Shown in pieces: positions 46,862-56,509 of a stretch of 64,000 nucleotides of DNA. Below the pieces are notes generated by a model, which was not told the DNA's origin, did no database searches, and saw nothing but the letters and a program-made list of their open reading frames with translations. Origin of the DNA: Gammaproteobacteria bacterium (lineage in GTDB: Bacteria > Pseudomonadota > Gammaproteobacteria > Steroidobacterales > GCA-2729495); NCBI GenBank assembly GCA_030426355.1, contig JAUHYQ010000004.1, forward strand, positions 1-64,000, read 5' to 3'. The first letter of the stretch is position 1, and each line of letters starts with the position of its first letter. Position numbers and translations under genes: made by a program.

Positions 46862-49363
46862 ATGTCCGGTGTTACGGTTGCAGAATTTGCGGAAACGCTG
46901 AAGGTCCCGGTAGATCGCCTGCTTGTCCAGCTGGGAGAGGCAGGCGTGCAGGTTGAAGGTGCCAACGACGTTATCAGCGATGACGCAAAGATGGAATTGC
47001 TTAACCATCTGCGTCGCAGCCACGGGCGTAAAGAAACCAAGGACACACTCAGTCCGCGCAAGATCACAATCAGTCGTCGGGCGAAGACAGAATTGCGAGT
47101 TGCTGGCGGTCAGGGGCGTTCCCGCACCGTTAATGTCGAGGTGCGAAAAAAGAAGTCGTACGTAAAACGCGAGGTCCTGGAAGAGGAAGCGCGCCAGCAG
47201 CAAGAAGAACTGGAAGCCCAACGGGCTGCTGAAGAAGCAGCTCTGCGTGCTGAAGAAGAGCGCAAGGCGGCCGAAGTGGCCGCACAGAAAGCTGCTGAAG
47301 AAGAGGCCAAGCGTAAAGAAGCTGAGGCTGCGGCGGCGGCCGCGCAGGCAGCACAGCAGTCGCAGCGGCTTACCGAGGAAGAGCAACGTCGCGAAGCCGC
47401 AGAAGCGGCTGCGCGACTTGCCGCGCAGCAAGAGAGTGAAGAGCGCCAGCGCGAAGCACGCAGTCAACGTCGTGCCAAAGCTCAGGACACTACTTTGCAT
47501 GTGGCGACCGATCCGCGTCGCCGGCGCAAGAAGAAAGCTCCGCGCCGGCGTTCGGCAGCAGTAAACGTTGAAAGTCAGCACGGCTTTGAGCAACCCACGG
47601 CACCGGTCATTCACGACGTGCAGGTACCGGAATCCATTGCAGTGGGTGAATTGGCCCAAAAAATGGCCATCAAGGGGAGCGAAGTCATCAAGGCCATGAT
47701 GGGTCTCGGCGTTATGGCCACCATCAATCAGGTAATTGATCAGGACACGGCAATCCTTGTTGTTGAGGAGCTTGGGCACAATGCCGTGCCAATCAAGGAC
47801 AGCGCGCTTGACGACGACATTCTGGGCGCGATGGAAACTGGCGGAGTGCCCGTAAGCAGGCCGCCGGTGGTTACCATCATGGGCCACGTTGACCATGGCA
47901 AGACATCGTTACTCGATTACATTCGTCGCGCCAAGGTCGCCGACGGAGAGGCAGGCGGCATTACGCAGCATATTGGTGCGTACAGCGTAGAGCTGGAGAA
48001 AGGCAAGATTACCTTTCTGGATACTCCCGGTCACGCCGCATTTACTGCCATGCGCGCGCGCGGTGCGCAGGTTACCGATATCGTTATTCTGGTGGTCGCT
48101 GCGGATGACGGTGTTAAGCCGCAGACTGAAGAGGCGGTTAAACATGCCAAGGCCGCAGGCGTTCCGTTAATCGTTGCGGTAAACAAGATGGACCGTCCGG
48201 ATGCCGATCCGGATCGTGTTCGAAATGAGCTGTCCGTCCACGAAGTCATTCCTGAGGACTGGGGTGGCGAAACGATGTTCGTCAATGTTTCCGCCAAGAC
48301 AGGCGACGGTGTTGATGACTTGCTGGATGCGATTTTGCTGCAGGCTGACGTGCTTGAGTTAAAGGCAGTTGATACCGGCGCTGCTGCCGGCGTCATCATT
48401 GAATCCAGTCTGGAAACGGGCCGTGGCACGGTCGCCACTGCACTGGTGACGCGCGGCCGATTAAAACAGGGCGATCCCATTGTTGCCGGAGAAGTATTCG
48501 GCCGCGTCCGCAAGATGATGGATGAAAACGGGCAGCCGGTTACCGAGGCAACCCCGTCCATGCCGGTTGCCGTGTTGGGGCTTTCGGGCACGCCGAATGC
48601 GGGTGACGAACTGGTTGTCGTGGGCGACGAGCGTAAAGCGCGCGAAGTAGCGCAGTTCCGTCACGGCCGTACCCGCGATGCCAAGCTTGCTAAACAGCAG
48701 GCCGCAAAACTTGAAGACGTTTTTGGCCAGATGCAAAGCGGCAGTTTAAAGGGGCTGCAAATTCTGGTTAAGGCGGACGTTCACGGTAGCGCCGAAGCGT
48801 TGCGAGATGCATTGATTAAACTTTCCAACGATGAAGTTGTGGTTAAAGTGATCGACTCCGGTGTTGGCGGTATTACTGAGTCTGACGTCAATCTGGCTGC
48901 GGCTTCGCAGGCGATTATCATTGGCTTTAATGTGCGGGCCGATGGCGCGGCGCGTAATGCCATCAAAGAGTCAGGCGTAGAAGTGCGCTACTACAGCATC
49001 ATTTATGAGGCTATTGAGGATGTTCAGCAGGCAGTTACCGGCATGCTGTCTCCAGAGATTCGCGAGCAGATCGTCGGTCTGGCCGAAGTTCGCGATGTCT
49101 TTAAGTCTCCCAAGCTTGGTGATATTGCCGGCTGCCTGGTGGTAGACGGTTATGTGAAGCGCAGCAATCCCATTCGCGTGTTGCGTGACGCCACTGTCAT
49201 TTATGAAGGCGAACTGGAGTCGCTGCGCCGGTTCAAGGACGACGTCAACGAAGTACGTGCCGGTACCGAATGCGGCATTGGTGTGAAGAACTACAATGAT
49301 GTTCGTGTTGGCGACCAGATAGAGTGTTTCGAGCGGATCGAAGTCGCCCGCGCCAGCGCCTAA
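46862..49363 (+). CDS. infB: Translation initiation factor IF-2
   Basis: A GTPase that brings initiator tRNA to the 30S subunit. It has 833 residues: an N-terminal IF2N domain, a long charged Ala/Glu/Arg-rich helix (about 95-220), a second IF2N domain, then the GTPase domain with [20 protein letters not shown] and NKMD, and the C-terminal tRNA-binding domains. GGAGAAG precedes the ATG at 46862. rbfA follows after 22 bp. Confidence 0.97.
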   Translation: MSGVTVAEFAETLKVPVDRLLVQLGEAGVQVEGANDVISDDAKMELLNHLRRSHGRKETKDTLSPRKITISRRAKTELRVAGGQGRSRTVNVEVRKKKSYVKREVLEEEARQQQEELEAQRAAEEAALRAEEERKAAEVAAQKAAEEEAKRKEAEAAAAAAQAAQQSQRLTEEEQRREAAEAAARLAAQQESEERQREARSQRRAKAQDTTLHVATDPRRRRKKKAPRRRSAAVNVESQHGFEQPTAPVIHDVQVPESIAVGELAQKMAIKGSEVIKAMMGLGVMATINQVIDQDTAILVVEELGHNAVPIKDSALDDDILGAMETGGVPVSRPPVVTIMGHVDHGKTSLLDYIRRAKVADGEAGGITQHIGAYSVELEKGKITFLDTPGHAAFTAMRARGAQVTDIVILVVAADDGVKPQTEEAVKHAKAAGVPLIVAVNKMDRPDADPDRVRNELSVHEVIPEDWGGETMFVNVSAKTGDGVDDLLDAILLQADVLELKAVDTGAAAGVIIESSLETGRGTVATALVTRGRLKQGDPIVAGEVFGRVRKMMDENGQPVTEATPSMPVAVLGLSGTPNAGDELVVVGDERKAREVAQFRHGRTRDAKLAKQQAAKLEDVFGQMQSGSLKGLQILVKADVHGSAEALRDALIKLSNDEVVVKVIDSGVGGITESDVNLAAASQAIIIGFNVRADGAARNAIKESGVEVRYYSIIYEAIEDVQQAVTGMLSPEIREQIVGLAEVRDVFKSPKLGDIAGCLVVDGYVKRSNPIRVLRDATVIYEGELESLRRFKDDVNEVRAGTECGIGVKNYNDVRVGDQIECFERIEVARASA

Positions 49364-49385
49364 CGGGCTATGCCCAGCGTTAATT

Positions 49386-49799
49386 ATGCCTAGGGATTTC
49401 CCCCGCAGTCGTCGAATCGAGGATCAGATTCAACGCATACTGAGCGATGTGATCCGCGATGAGCTGCGCGACCCGCGTTTAACCGGGGTCTTTATTACTG
49501 CTGTGCGTGTTGCCAAGGACTTGGGTGTTGCCTGGGTTTATTACAGCGTATTGCGTGCCGAAGGTGAGTCGCAGGATCTGAGCAAGGCTTTTGCCTCAGC
49601 AGCAGGCTTTATGCGCAGCAAACTCGCCAAACAACTCACGGTACGCCGCGTTCCCGAACTGCGCTTTGAACTTGATGAGACGGTGCGCAAGGCAAGCTCA
49701 ATGGATCGACTGATCGCTGAAGCACGATCCCGCGATTCCAACGGTGCGGACGCGGCCGGCCGCGCCGACGATAATGACGAGAACGGCAACGATGCCTAG
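49386..49799 (+). CDS. rbfA: Ribosome-binding factor A
   Basis: A 30S assembly factor with a KH-like fold, 137 residues. Family marks are RRIEDQIQRILSDVIRDELRDPRLTGVFIT at the start and RSKLAKQLTVRRVPELRFELDETV later. The C-terminus is a short acidic tail. It overlaps truB by 8 bases (ATGCCTAG). Confidence 0.95.
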   Translation: MPRDFPRSRRIEDQIQRILSDVIRDELRDPRLTGVFITAVRVAKDLGVAWVYYSVLRAEGESQDLSKAFASAAGFMRSKLAKQLTVRRVPELRFELDETVRKASSMDRLIAEARSRDSNGADAAGRADDNDENGNDA

Positions 49800-50757
49800 C
49801 GCGCGGCAGGGGGCTGCCGGCGCTCCCGCCAATGCACCGCAGCGGCGGCGCGCGCGCGGGCGCATGCTGGATGGCATATTGCTGTTGGATAAGCCGGTAG
49901 GTATGACTTCCAACCGGGCTTTGCAAATTGTGAAACGGTTGTTTGATGCCAACAAGGCCGGTCATACCGGCAGTCTGGATCCGTTGGCGAGCGGTATGTT
50001 GCCGGTCTGTTTCGGCCATGCCACCAAAACGTCTTCCTGGCTCCTCGACGCGAACAAGACCTACGAAGTGGTGGCGGCCATCGGGGTGCGTACCGATACG
50101 GCCGACGCGGATGGCAGTGAGATAGAGCGTTCACCCGTCACGGAGATCAGCGAACCGCAACTTGAAGCCGCCCTGACGCGGTTTCGCGGGGACATAATGC
50201 AGGTGCCGCCCATGTATTCGGCACTAAAAAAGGACGGTCGTCGCTTGTACGAGCTGGCCAGGGCAGGGCAAGAAGTGGAGCGGGCCGCACGACCGGTTAC
50301 GATTCATCAGTTGGAGATCCAGGTTTTTGATCCGGCTGCTCCACGACTTCGGGTGCACTGCAGCAAGGGCACGTATGTGCGCACATTGGTGGAAGATATT
50401 GCCGCTGCGATGGGTACCCTGGCGCATGTCAGCGAGCTGCGACGCACGGCAGTAGAGCCGTTCGGCGGGCAACCAATGGTGACGATGGCGGCGCTTGAGG
50501 CTCTCGATGAGGATACCGCCGCCAGAGATGCGCTGTTATTGCCGGTAGATGCCGCGCTGCAGGCCTTTCCGGCGGTTTATCTGGATGCTGGCGCGACCTT
50601 TTACATTGGCAACGGCCATGCCGTTAATGCCGCTGGAGCGCCCTCTGGCGGGCTGGTGCGCCTGTATGATCCCAACAAGGTGCTGCTCGGTATCGGCGCG
50701 GTAAATGAAGACGGACAAGTCGCGCCCAAGCGGCTATTTCCGCGGCCGTCCCGATAG
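49792..50757 (+). CDS. truB: tRNA pseudouridine-55 synthase TruB
   Basis: Makes pseudouridine 55 in the T loop of tRNAs. The 321-residue protein has the family start GILLLDKPVGMTSNRAL, the catalytic Asp in GHTGSLDPLASGMLP, and a C-terminal PUA-like domain. The ATG at 49792 overlaps the rbfA stop and adds a basic 24-residue N-terminus; an ATG at 49864 (MLDGILLLDKP) is an alternative. Confidence 0.95.
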   Translation: MPSARQGAAGAPANAPQRRRARGRMLDGILLLDKPVGMTSNRALQIVKRLFDANKAGHTGSLDPLASGMLPVCFGHATKTSSWLLDANKTYEVVAAIGVRTDTADADGSEIERSPVTEISEPQLEAALTRFRGDIMQVPPMYSALKKDGRRLYELARAGQEVERAARPVTIHQLEIQVFDPAAPRLRVHCSKGTYVRTLVEDIAAAMGTLAHVSELRRTAVEPFGGQPMVTMAALEALDEDTAARDALLLPVDAALQAFPAVYLDAGATFYIGNGHAVNAAGAPSGGLVRLYDPNKVLLGIGAVNEDGQVAPKRLFPRPSR

Positions 50758-50784
50758 CGGGAAATCCCGGGAAATCCCGGAAAT
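50758..50784. repeat. Short tandem repeat after truB
   Basis: The ten-base unit CGGGAAATCC occurs twice in tandem (50758-50767, 50768-50777) with a third partial copy. Each junction makes a CGGG-AAAT-CCCG hairpin. It could be a weak terminator or slipped-strand duplication. Confidence 0.5.
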
Positions 50785-50801
50785 AAAATCAAAATCAGGG
50801 T

Positions 50802-50829
50802 GTTACAAATGGCCCTTGGCGGGTACAAT
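50802..50829 (+). promoter_or_regulatory. Promoter of rpsO
   Basis: GTTACA (50802-50807) and TACAAT (50824-50829), 16 bases apart, precede rpsO by about 50 bases. The GC-rich CCGCGCGCG after the -10 fits a ribosomal protein promoter. Confidence 0.6.
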
Positions 50830-50877
50830 ACCGCGCGCGAAGTAAGGGCTGAATGCAATAAACAGGAGTAAGGTTCG

Positions 50878-51147
50878 ATGTCTCTTTCGGGAGCACAAAA
50901 AGCAAGCATTATTGAAGAATTCAAACGTGGCGAAGCTGACACCGGTTCACCGGAAGTTCAGGTCGCTTTGCTGTCCGCTCGTATTAACGAATTGACAGAT
51001 CATTTCAACAAGAACAAAAAGGATCACCATTCACGTCGTGGACTCCTGAAGATGGTAAATAACCGGCGCAAGTTGCTGGACTACCTCAAGGCTAATGACC
51101 AGGAACGTTATCGTACGGTGATTTCACAACTCGGCCTGCGTCGCTGA
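50878..51147 (+). CDS. rpsO: 30S ribosomal protein S15
   Basis: Binds 16S rRNA in the platform of the small subunit. It has 89 residues, with the family signature [33 protein letters not shown] from residue 38 or so. CAGGAG precedes the ATG at 50878. In E. coli S15 represses its own mRNA through a leader pseudoknot; the leader here was not assessed for that. pnp follows. Confidence 0.98.
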   Translation: MSLSGAQKASIIEEFKRGEADTGSPEVQVALLSARINELTDHFNKNKKDHHSRRGLLKMVNNRRKLLDYLKANDQERYRTVISQLGLRR

Positions 51148-51235
51148 GGACCCTTTTGCGCGTGAATTAATGGATGCTCGGTCTGCCAGGAGCGGCCGCG
51201 TATCTTCGCGCGCGCATTAAGATAGCTGAACAGAA

Positions 51236-51255
51236 AAGTTAAGAGAAGTTAAGAG
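51236..51255 (+). repeat. Tandem repeat in the pnp leader
   Basis: AAGTTAAGAG is perfectly repeated at 51236-51245 and 51246-51255 within a purine-rich leader before the pnp GTG. In E. coli the pnp leader is the site of RNase III cutting and autoregulation; whether this repeat matters is unknown. Confidence 0.5.
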
Positions 51256-51275
51256 ACTAGAGAAGAGAATATAAA

Positions 51276-53363
51276 GTGGCGAAAGTAACCAAGAAGTTTA
51301 AGTACGGTGAGCACGAAGTAACTCTGGAAACCGGCGAAATTGCTCGTCAATCAGACGGCGCAGTTATTGTTAGCGTTGCGGATACGGTGGTGCTGGTATC
51401 TGCAGTAGGGCGCAAGCAAGCGGAACCGGGCAGGGACTTTTTCCCCCTGACTGTGAACTATGAAGAAAAGACCTATGCAGCCGGAAAAATTCCCGGCGGT
51501 TTTTTCAAGCGTGAAGGCCGTCCGGCGGAAAAAGAGACGCTGACATCGCGCCTAATTGATCGCCCCGTGCGTCCGCTGTTCCCCAAGGGCTTCAAGAATG
51601 AAGTGCAGGTCATTGCTCAGGTTATTTCGCTAAACCCGGAAGTAAATCCCGACATTCCTGCCTTGATTGGCGCCTCGGCCGCGCTGGCAATTTCCGGCAT
51701 GCCCTTCCAGGGGCCTATTGGCGCAGCGCGCGTGGGTTACATCGACGGCAATTACATCCTGAACCCGACTAAGAGCGAGTTGGAGAAATCCAGGCTTGAT
51801 CTGGTTGTGGCCGGCACGGCTGATGCCGTGTTGATGGTTGAGTCGGAAGCAGACTGCTTGCCCGAAGACGCCATGCTCGGCGCTGTCGTTTTTGGTCATG
51901 AGCAAATGCAGGTCGCTATCAGCGCGATCAACGAGCTTAAAGCTGAGGTGGGCAAGCCCGCATGGGACTGGCAAGCACCGGAAGTAAACACCGCCCTTGT
52001 GGACGCGGTTAAGGCGCAGTCAACCAGTGAGCTCACCGAGGCCTATCAAATAAGCGACAAGCAGGATCGTTACACGCGCATTGGCGAAATTCGTGATGCT
52101 GCAGTCGCTGCACTGGCTTCTGCCGAGGGCGGCGAATTCTCGGCTGACGAAGTATCGGCCCAGTTTCATAAGCTTGAAGCTGAAATCGTTCGTCAACGCG
52201 TGCTGGACGGCGCGCCGCGCATCGACGGTCGTGATACGACGACAGTGCGGCCCGTTAATGTGCGTACCGGCGTATTGCCTAGAACTCACGGGTCAGCATT
52301 GTTTACGCGCGGCGAGACCCAGGCAATTGTGGTCGCAACGCTGGGCACAGACCGCGATGCACAAATAATCGATGCTCTGGACGGCGAAATGCGCGATCGC
52401 TTTATGCTGCACTATAATTTCCCGCCTTACTGTGTCGGTGAAACCGGCTTTATGGGTTCGCCCAAACGCCGTGAAATTGGCCATGGCAAACTTGCTCGTC
52501 GGGGTATCGAAGCGGTATTGCCGAGCGCTGAACAGTTTCCCTATACCATTCGTGTGGTATCGGAGATAACGGAGTCCAATGGTTCCAGTTCCATGGCCAG
52601 CGTATGCGGCACGAGTCTGGCATTGATGGATGCGGGCGTGCCGATCAAGGCTCCGGTCGCCGGTGTGGCCATGGGCCTCGTCAAAAACGGCGATCGTTAC
52701 AAAGTGCTTACCGATATTCTGGGTGACGAGGATCATCTCGGCGACATGGATTTCAAGGTCGCAGGCACCGCCGAAGGTGTGTCAGCTTTGCAGATGGATA
52801 TCAAGATTCAGGGTATTACCAAGGAAATCATGTCGGATGCGCTCGCACAGGCGCGTCAGGCCCGGTTGCACATTCTTGGCGAAATGGCCAAAGACATCAG
52901 CGCCCCGCGCGAGCACGTATCTGACTGGGCGCCGACGATTGTCACCATCAAGATTGACCCTGACAAAATTCGTGACGTTATCGGCAAGGGCGGCGCGACC
53001 ATTCGTGCCATTACCGAAGAAACCGGTGCGACGATCGATATCGACAACGACGGTACGGTAAAGATCGCGTCTGTGGATGGCAGTGCCGGACGCGAAGCGC
53101 AAAAGCGTATCGAACTGATCACTGCTGAAGTGGAAGTCGGTCGGGTTTACGAAGGTCGGGTAGCGCGATTAATGGACTTCGGAGCGTTTGTGACCATTCT
53201 GCCGGGTAAAGACGGTTTGGTGCATATCTCGCAAATCTCAAGCGAGCGTGTCGAGAAGGTCAGTGACAAGCTGGCCGAGGGCGACATCATCAAAGTGAAG
53301 GTGTTGGAGGTTGATCGTCAGGGACGTGTGCGACTGAGCATGCGTGATCTGGACGCAGCATAA
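51276..53363 (+). CDS. pnp: Polyribonucleotide nucleotidyltransferase (PNPase)
   Basis: A 3'-5' phosphorolytic exoribonuclease. The 695-residue protein has two RNase PH domains (the second with [17 protein letters not shown] and [17 protein letters not shown]), a KH domain ([20 protein letters not shown]) and a C-terminal S1 domain ([26 protein letters not shown]). The start is GTG at 51276 with GAGAAGAGA upstream. A strong terminator follows. Confidence 0.97.
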   Translation: MAKVTKKFKYGEHEVTLETGEIARQSDGAVIVSVADTVVLVSAVGRKQAEPGRDFFPLTVNYEEKTYAAGKIPGGFFKREGRPAEKETLTSRLIDRPVRPLFPKGFKNEVQVIAQVISLNPEVNPDIPALIGASAALAISGMPFQGPIGAARVGYIDGNYILNPTKSELEKSRLDLVVAGTADAVLMVESEADCLPEDAMLGAVVFGHEQMQVAISAINELKAEVGKPAWDWQAPEVNTALVDAVKAQSTSELTEAYQISDKQDRYTRIGEIRDAAVAALASAEGGEFSADEVSAQFHKLEAEIVRQRVLDGAPRIDGRDTTTVRPVNVRTGVLPRTHGSALFTRGETQAIVVATLGTDRDAQIIDALDGEMRDRFMLHYNFPPYCVGETGFMGSPKRREIGHGKLARRGIEAVLPSAEQFPYTIRVVSEITESNGSSSMASVCGTSLALMDAGVPIKAPVAGVAMGLVKNGDRYKVLTDILGDEDHLGDMDFKVAGTAEGVSALQMDIKIQGITKEIMSDALAQARQARLHILGEMAKDISAPREHVSDWAPTIVTIKIDPDKIRDVIGKGGATIRAITEETGATIDIDNDGTVKIASVDGSAGREAQKRIELITAEVEVGRVYEGRVARLMDFGAFVTILPGKDGLVHISQISSERVEKVSDKLAEGDIIKVKVLEVDRQGRVRLSMRDLDAA

Positions 53364-53390
53364 AGCCCGACACTGCGCCTCAGCAAAACC

Positions 53391-53425
53391 GCCAGTCAGG
53401 TAAGGCACCTGGCTGGCTTTTTTTT
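53391..53425 (+). terminator. Intrinsic terminator after pnp
   Basis: GCCAGTCAGGT (53391-53401) and ACCTGGCTGGC (53407-53417) form an 11-bp stem with one T-G pair and a 5-base loop, followed by eight Ts. Confidence 0.92.
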
Positions 53426-53453
53426 GGCCCGCTGCTTTTGCGTTGCTACGCGC

Positions 53454-53780
53454 CTATTGATGCAGAGCAGGAGTAGGCAGGGCGTTGCGCAGAGCGGATT
53501 GCAATCGCTCTGGTAATCCCGGATCGTCCCGACCCGCCGAGCGGATCAAATCTGTCAGAAAAGCGGACGTCAGGATGGCTCCATCATCACGTTCCATGCT
53601 GCCAATGATTTGCAGCAGGATGCTGTTGGTGATGTCGCGCGAAGTCGATTGCTCGACAACTTTTACCTTGGTCCCGTCAGCAATCAGATTGCGGACATCT
53701 GCCAAGTTAACGTAGCGGCTGCGAACCGTGTCGTACAGCCGGCGATTGGCGTACTTACGAATCAAACGGGGTTCGTTCAT
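53454..53780 (-). CDS. PhaR-like polyhydroxyalkanoate regulator, short form
   Basis: A 108-residue protein with the PhaR N-terminal DNA-binding domain: RLIRKYANRRLYDTVRSRYVNLADVRNLI (residues 5-33), then a helical stretch KVVEQSTSRDITNSILLQII. PhaR proteins sense polyhydroxybutyrate and repress phasin genes; typical members are longer, with a further C-terminal region that is missing here. No phaC, phaB or phasin gene is in the window, so its target is unknown. Confidence 0.85.
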   Translation of the reverse strand: MNEPRLIRKYANRRLYDTVRSRYVNLADVRNLIADGTKVKVVEQSTSRDITNSILLQIIGSMERDDGAILTSAFLTDLIRSAGRDDPGLPERLQSALRNALPTPALHQ

Positions 53781-53870
53781 CTCATACCCCCTGGTTTTAA
53801 TTATCGAGGCGGACGATTCCGTCCCGAGTCGTAGGCTGTTAAGACAGCTCTTTTTGGTATTAAGTTCGAT

Positions 53871-54815
53871 TCACCGCGTCATGATACTCTTTTCTGGCCG
53901 ATTCCGTAGACCCGCCAAACGGCCAAAATCCCAATTTTCAGCTACCCAGCTCCATATCCCTTGTAAAGACGCGGTTTTCAGGCTTTGCGGAGGCTCCTGT
54001 AATAGAAAAGAAAGAGCTCGTAATATATTGAATTTGCTTTGATTATTGTCGATTTTAGTCGCGCGGTTATGCTTGGAGAGTTTTACGCCGTCCGGGCCCG
54101 TTACGACCGGGAAGTGCGCGTACTGAGGTGCGTTCAGGCCCAGCTGTTCGAGCAGGTAAATTTGCATAAAGGTCGAATCCAGCAAGTCGGTTCCGCGCAC
54201 GACCTCGGTGATGCCTTGGGCGGCATCATCGACCGCCACTGCGGTTTGGTAGGCAATCAGACCGTCACCTCGGCGTAGCAGGAAATCCCCGATATCGTGG
54301 CTTAGCACGCAGCTCATGCGCCCTTGCAGGCCGTCCGTAAAAGTTATTGGTAGTGCTGCTGTTCGAAGCCGAACTGCGGTTGCAGGCCGTTGGCTGGTGT
54401 CTGCGCCGTTGCGGCAGGTACCGGGGTATATCAGGCCCGCGCGGCCCGGTTTTGCCATTGCTGCCAAAGTCTGCCGGTTGCAGGAACAGGGGTAGGCCAG
54501 ATTGGCTCCAATCAGGCGCGTGATGGCGTTGTCGTAAATATCCAGACGCGTGCTCTGAAAAACCGGTGCCGGGAATTCGAAGCCGTGGGCTTCAAGACTT
54601 GCCAGTATGGTGCCCGCAGCGCCCTTGATTTCGCGGGTGGGGTCGATGTCCTCGATGCGCACCAGCCACTCCCCACCGTGCGCCAGGGCCTGAGAATAGC
54701 TGGCCACGGCCGCAACCAGCGAACCAAAATGCAGCGGCCCTGTCGGACTGGGGGCAAAGCGCCCGCGATAGGTGAGGCTCCCCTGCGGTTCAACCGGCGA
54801 GGCGCTAGTGCTCAT
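53871..54815 (-). CDS. gluQ: Glutamyl-queuosine tRNA(Asp) synthetase
   Basis: A GluRS paralogue without the anticodon domain that attaches glutamate to queuosine in tRNA-Asp. The 314-residue protein has the HIGH-type motif in FAPSPTGPLHFGSL, the KMSKS-type KLSKHNRA, and the zinc ligands of the family (C-x-C in YPCSCNRQ, then Tyr and Cys in IYPGTC). It lies downstream of dksA on the same strand with a 31-bp gap, the order found in E. coli. Confidence 0.95.
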   Translation of the reverse strand: MSTSASPVEPQGSLTYRGRFAPSPTGPLHFGSLVAAVASYSQALAHGGEWLVRIEDIDPTREIKGAAGTILASLEAHGFEFPAPVFQSTRLDIYDNAITRLIGANLAYPCSCNRQTLAAMAKPGRAGLIYPGTCRNGADTSQRPATAVRLRTAALPITFTDGLQGRMSCVLSHDIGDFLLRRGDGLIAYQTAVAVDDAAQGITEVVRGTDLLDSTFMQIYLLEQLGLNAPQYAHFPVVTGPDGVKLSKHNRATKIDNNQSKFNILRALSFLLQEPPQSLKTASLQGIWSWVAENWDFGRLAGLRNRPEKSIMTR

Positions 54816-54846
54816 GCCGGTTGACGGGCTTCATCGTGCGCGCAGC

Positions 54847-55884
54847 CTACCGGTAGCGGTCATCGCTGTCGCGATACTGTCGTTCGGCAACTTCGCGTCG
54901 CTCTTGTGCTTCCACGCAGAGGGTTGCAACCGGGCGCGCTTCGAGACGCTTAAGCCCGATTTCTTCGCCGGTTTCTTCGCAATAACCGTATTCGCCGTCG
55001 TCTATTCTGCTAAGCGCTTGTTCAATTTTTTTCAGCAGTTTGCGTTCGCGATCCCGTGTGCGTAATTCGAGGCTAAATTCCGATTCCTGCGTCGCTCGAT
55101 CATTAGGATCCGGGAAATTGCTGGCCTCATCCTGCATGTGATGCACGGTGCGATCGACTTCTTCCATCAACTCGCGCTTCCACGCGTTCAGTATGTTGCG
55201 AAAATGCTCGAGCTGCGCATCGTTCATATACTCTTCGCCAGCTTTAGCCACGTAGGGCTCGATGCCATGAATGAGTTGATCCGAGTTAACCTTGCGGCGT
55301 TTAGGTCGACGCGGCATATGATCGGCCGGGTTCATTGGTTGCGCAATTGTGCTATGTGCAACAAAGCGTTTGGCCGGGCTTTTTACCACGACCTTTTTGA
55401 CAACCTTGACGTCCGGCTGTTGCGCCGCTGCCTTAGGTTTCTGTTTGCTGACCTTGCCTGCAGGCGCTTTCTTTGTCGGCAGCTTCTTTGCCGACGTTGC
55501 TGTGTTCTTGCTAACTTTCTTCTTCCTTGAAGTGATTTTCTTCTTTGTCGAAGCCTTCTTCTTCGACGCCTTTTTCTTGCTTACTTTCTTTTTGGATGCC
55601 TTCTTTTTTGACACCTTCTTCTTAGAGGCCTTTTTCTTGCTTACTTTCTTTTTCGACACCTTCTTCTTAGAAGTCTTTTTCTTGCTTACTTTCTTTTTGG
55701 ACGCCTTCTTTTTCGACACCTTCTTCTTGGAAGCTTTTTTCTTGCTTACCTTCTTTTTGGCAGCCGCCTTTTTACGGCTCGCCTTTTTACTGGCAACCTT
55801 TTTCTTGGGCGCAGTTTTCTTCTTTGAAACGCGCTTGGCCGATTTTTTCGTTGACTTTTTTGAAGCCTTTTTTCGTGCTGCCAT
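54847..55884 (-). CDS. dksA: RNA polymerase-binding factor DksA with lysine-rich N-terminus
   Basis: Works with ppGpp at the polymerase secondary channel. The last 140 or so of 345 residues are a normal DksA: coiled coil with EYMNDAQLEHFRNILNAWKREL, acidic tip in SNFPDPNDRATQESE, and the C-terminal globular domain. Two of the four zinc cysteines are replaced (CEET and CVEA instead of CxxC), so zinc binding is doubtful. The first 170 residues are very rich in Lys, Ala and Ser, with thirteen SKKKA/V/T pentapeptides (residues 47-111), like histone H1 tails. Related extensions are known in Xanthomonadales. Confidence 0.95.
   Translation of the reverse strand: MAARKKASKKSTKKSAKRVSKKKTAPKKKVASKKASRKKAAAKKKVSKKKASKKKVSKKKASKKKVSKKKTSKKKVSKKKVSKKKASKKKVSKKKASKKKVSKKKASKKKASTKKKITSRKKKVSKNTATSAKKLPTKKAPAGKVSKQKPKAAAQQPDVKVVKKVVVKSPAKRFVAHSTIAQPMNPADHMPRRPKRRKVNSDQLIHGIEPYVAKAGEEYMNDAQLEHFRNILNAWKRELMEEVDRTVHHMQDEASNFPDPNDRATQESEFSLELRTRDRERKLLKKIEQALSRIDDGEYGYCEETGEEIGLKRLEARPVATLCVEAQERREVAERQYRDSDDRYR
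55552..55746 (-). repeat. 15-bp coding repeats in dksA
   Basis: Thirteen tandem units encode Ser-Lys-Lys-Lys followed by Ala, Val or Thr. At the DNA level they differ mainly at third positions, with longer blocks nearly identical, so slippage and length variation between strains are likely. Confidence 0.9.
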
Positions 55885-55924
55885 TTTCCCTGCTTTCCCC
55901 CGTAGGGCCTCTGCAAAACGCGGA

Positions 55925-55952
55925 ATTATACAGCGTGCGGAGGCCGTGGGAA
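55925..55952 (-). promoter_or_regulatory. Promoter of dksA
   Basis: On the minus strand TTCCCA (55952-55947) and a perfect TATAAT (55930-55925) are 16 bases apart, about 40 bases before the dksA ATG. It implies dksA-gluQ can be expressed apart from queF. Confidence 0.7.
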
Positions 55953-55981
55953 GCCATATTCGACCCTAGATTCAGGCGAAT

Positions 55982-56428
55982 TCAGGCGGTTGTGGGACCC
56001 GGCACCGGCGGCGGCAGAATATCCGGTGAGGGCGGAGTCCAGCCAGGGTGGCGGTGCTCTGCGATGACCGTCGTATAGATGCCGCCACGGACATTAAAGC
56101 GGGCTGTGAGCCTTATATAGCGGGGCTCCAGGGCTTTGGTCAGGTCGTCCAGCATCTGGTTGGTAACGGCTTCGTGGAAGGCCCCTTCGTTCCGGTATGA
56201 CCAGATGTACTGTTTCAGTGATTTGAGTTCCACGCAGGCCGCTTCGGGTATATAGTCGAGATACAGCGTCGCGAAGTCTGGCTGACCCGTTTTCGGGCAC
56301 AGGCAGGTGAACTCCGGGATACGTATCCGGATGCTATAATCGCGGCCAGGGTTAGGGTTGTTGAAAGTTTCCAGTTCCCTGCGGGGGGAGCCAGTTGCGG
56401 ATATAGAATTACGATCCTGCGTATTCAT
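55982..56428 (-). CDS. queF: NADPH-dependent preQ0 reductase QueF (short type)
   Basis: Reduces preQ0 to preQ1 in queuosine synthesis. The 148-residue single-domain form has the catalytic Cys in [10 protein letters not shown] with the following Asp, and the QueF motif [21 protein letters not shown]. coli has a longer two-domain form. A 10-bp near-repeat (TTCAGGCG twice, 55971-55990) spans its stop. It is divergent from smc and lies upstream of dksA-gluQ on the same strand. Confidence 0.95.
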   Translation of the reverse strand: MNTQDRNSISATGSPRRELETFNNPNPGRDYSIRIRIPEFTCLCPKTGQPDFATLYLDYIPEAACVELKSLKQYIWSYRNEGAFHEAVTNQMLDDLTKALEPRYIRLTARFNVRGGIYTTVIAEHRHPGWTPPSPDILPPPVPGPTTA

Positions 56429-56509
56429 AAATTAAATTAAGACTCAGGTCTGTGTTTGGTTGCGCTCAGGTGGGGCGCTACTTTACACCACGCGGTGCAT
56501 AAAGGAAGT

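Noticed and set aside
53834-53855. Plus-strand terminator between the phaR-like gene and gluQ
   Set aside because: The stem is only 5 bp and no plus-strand gene ends there; pnp already has a strong terminator.
55349-55969. Plus-strand Phe/Leu-rich reading frame opposite dksA
   Set aside because: It is the complement of the lysine codons in the DksA tail and has no independent support.
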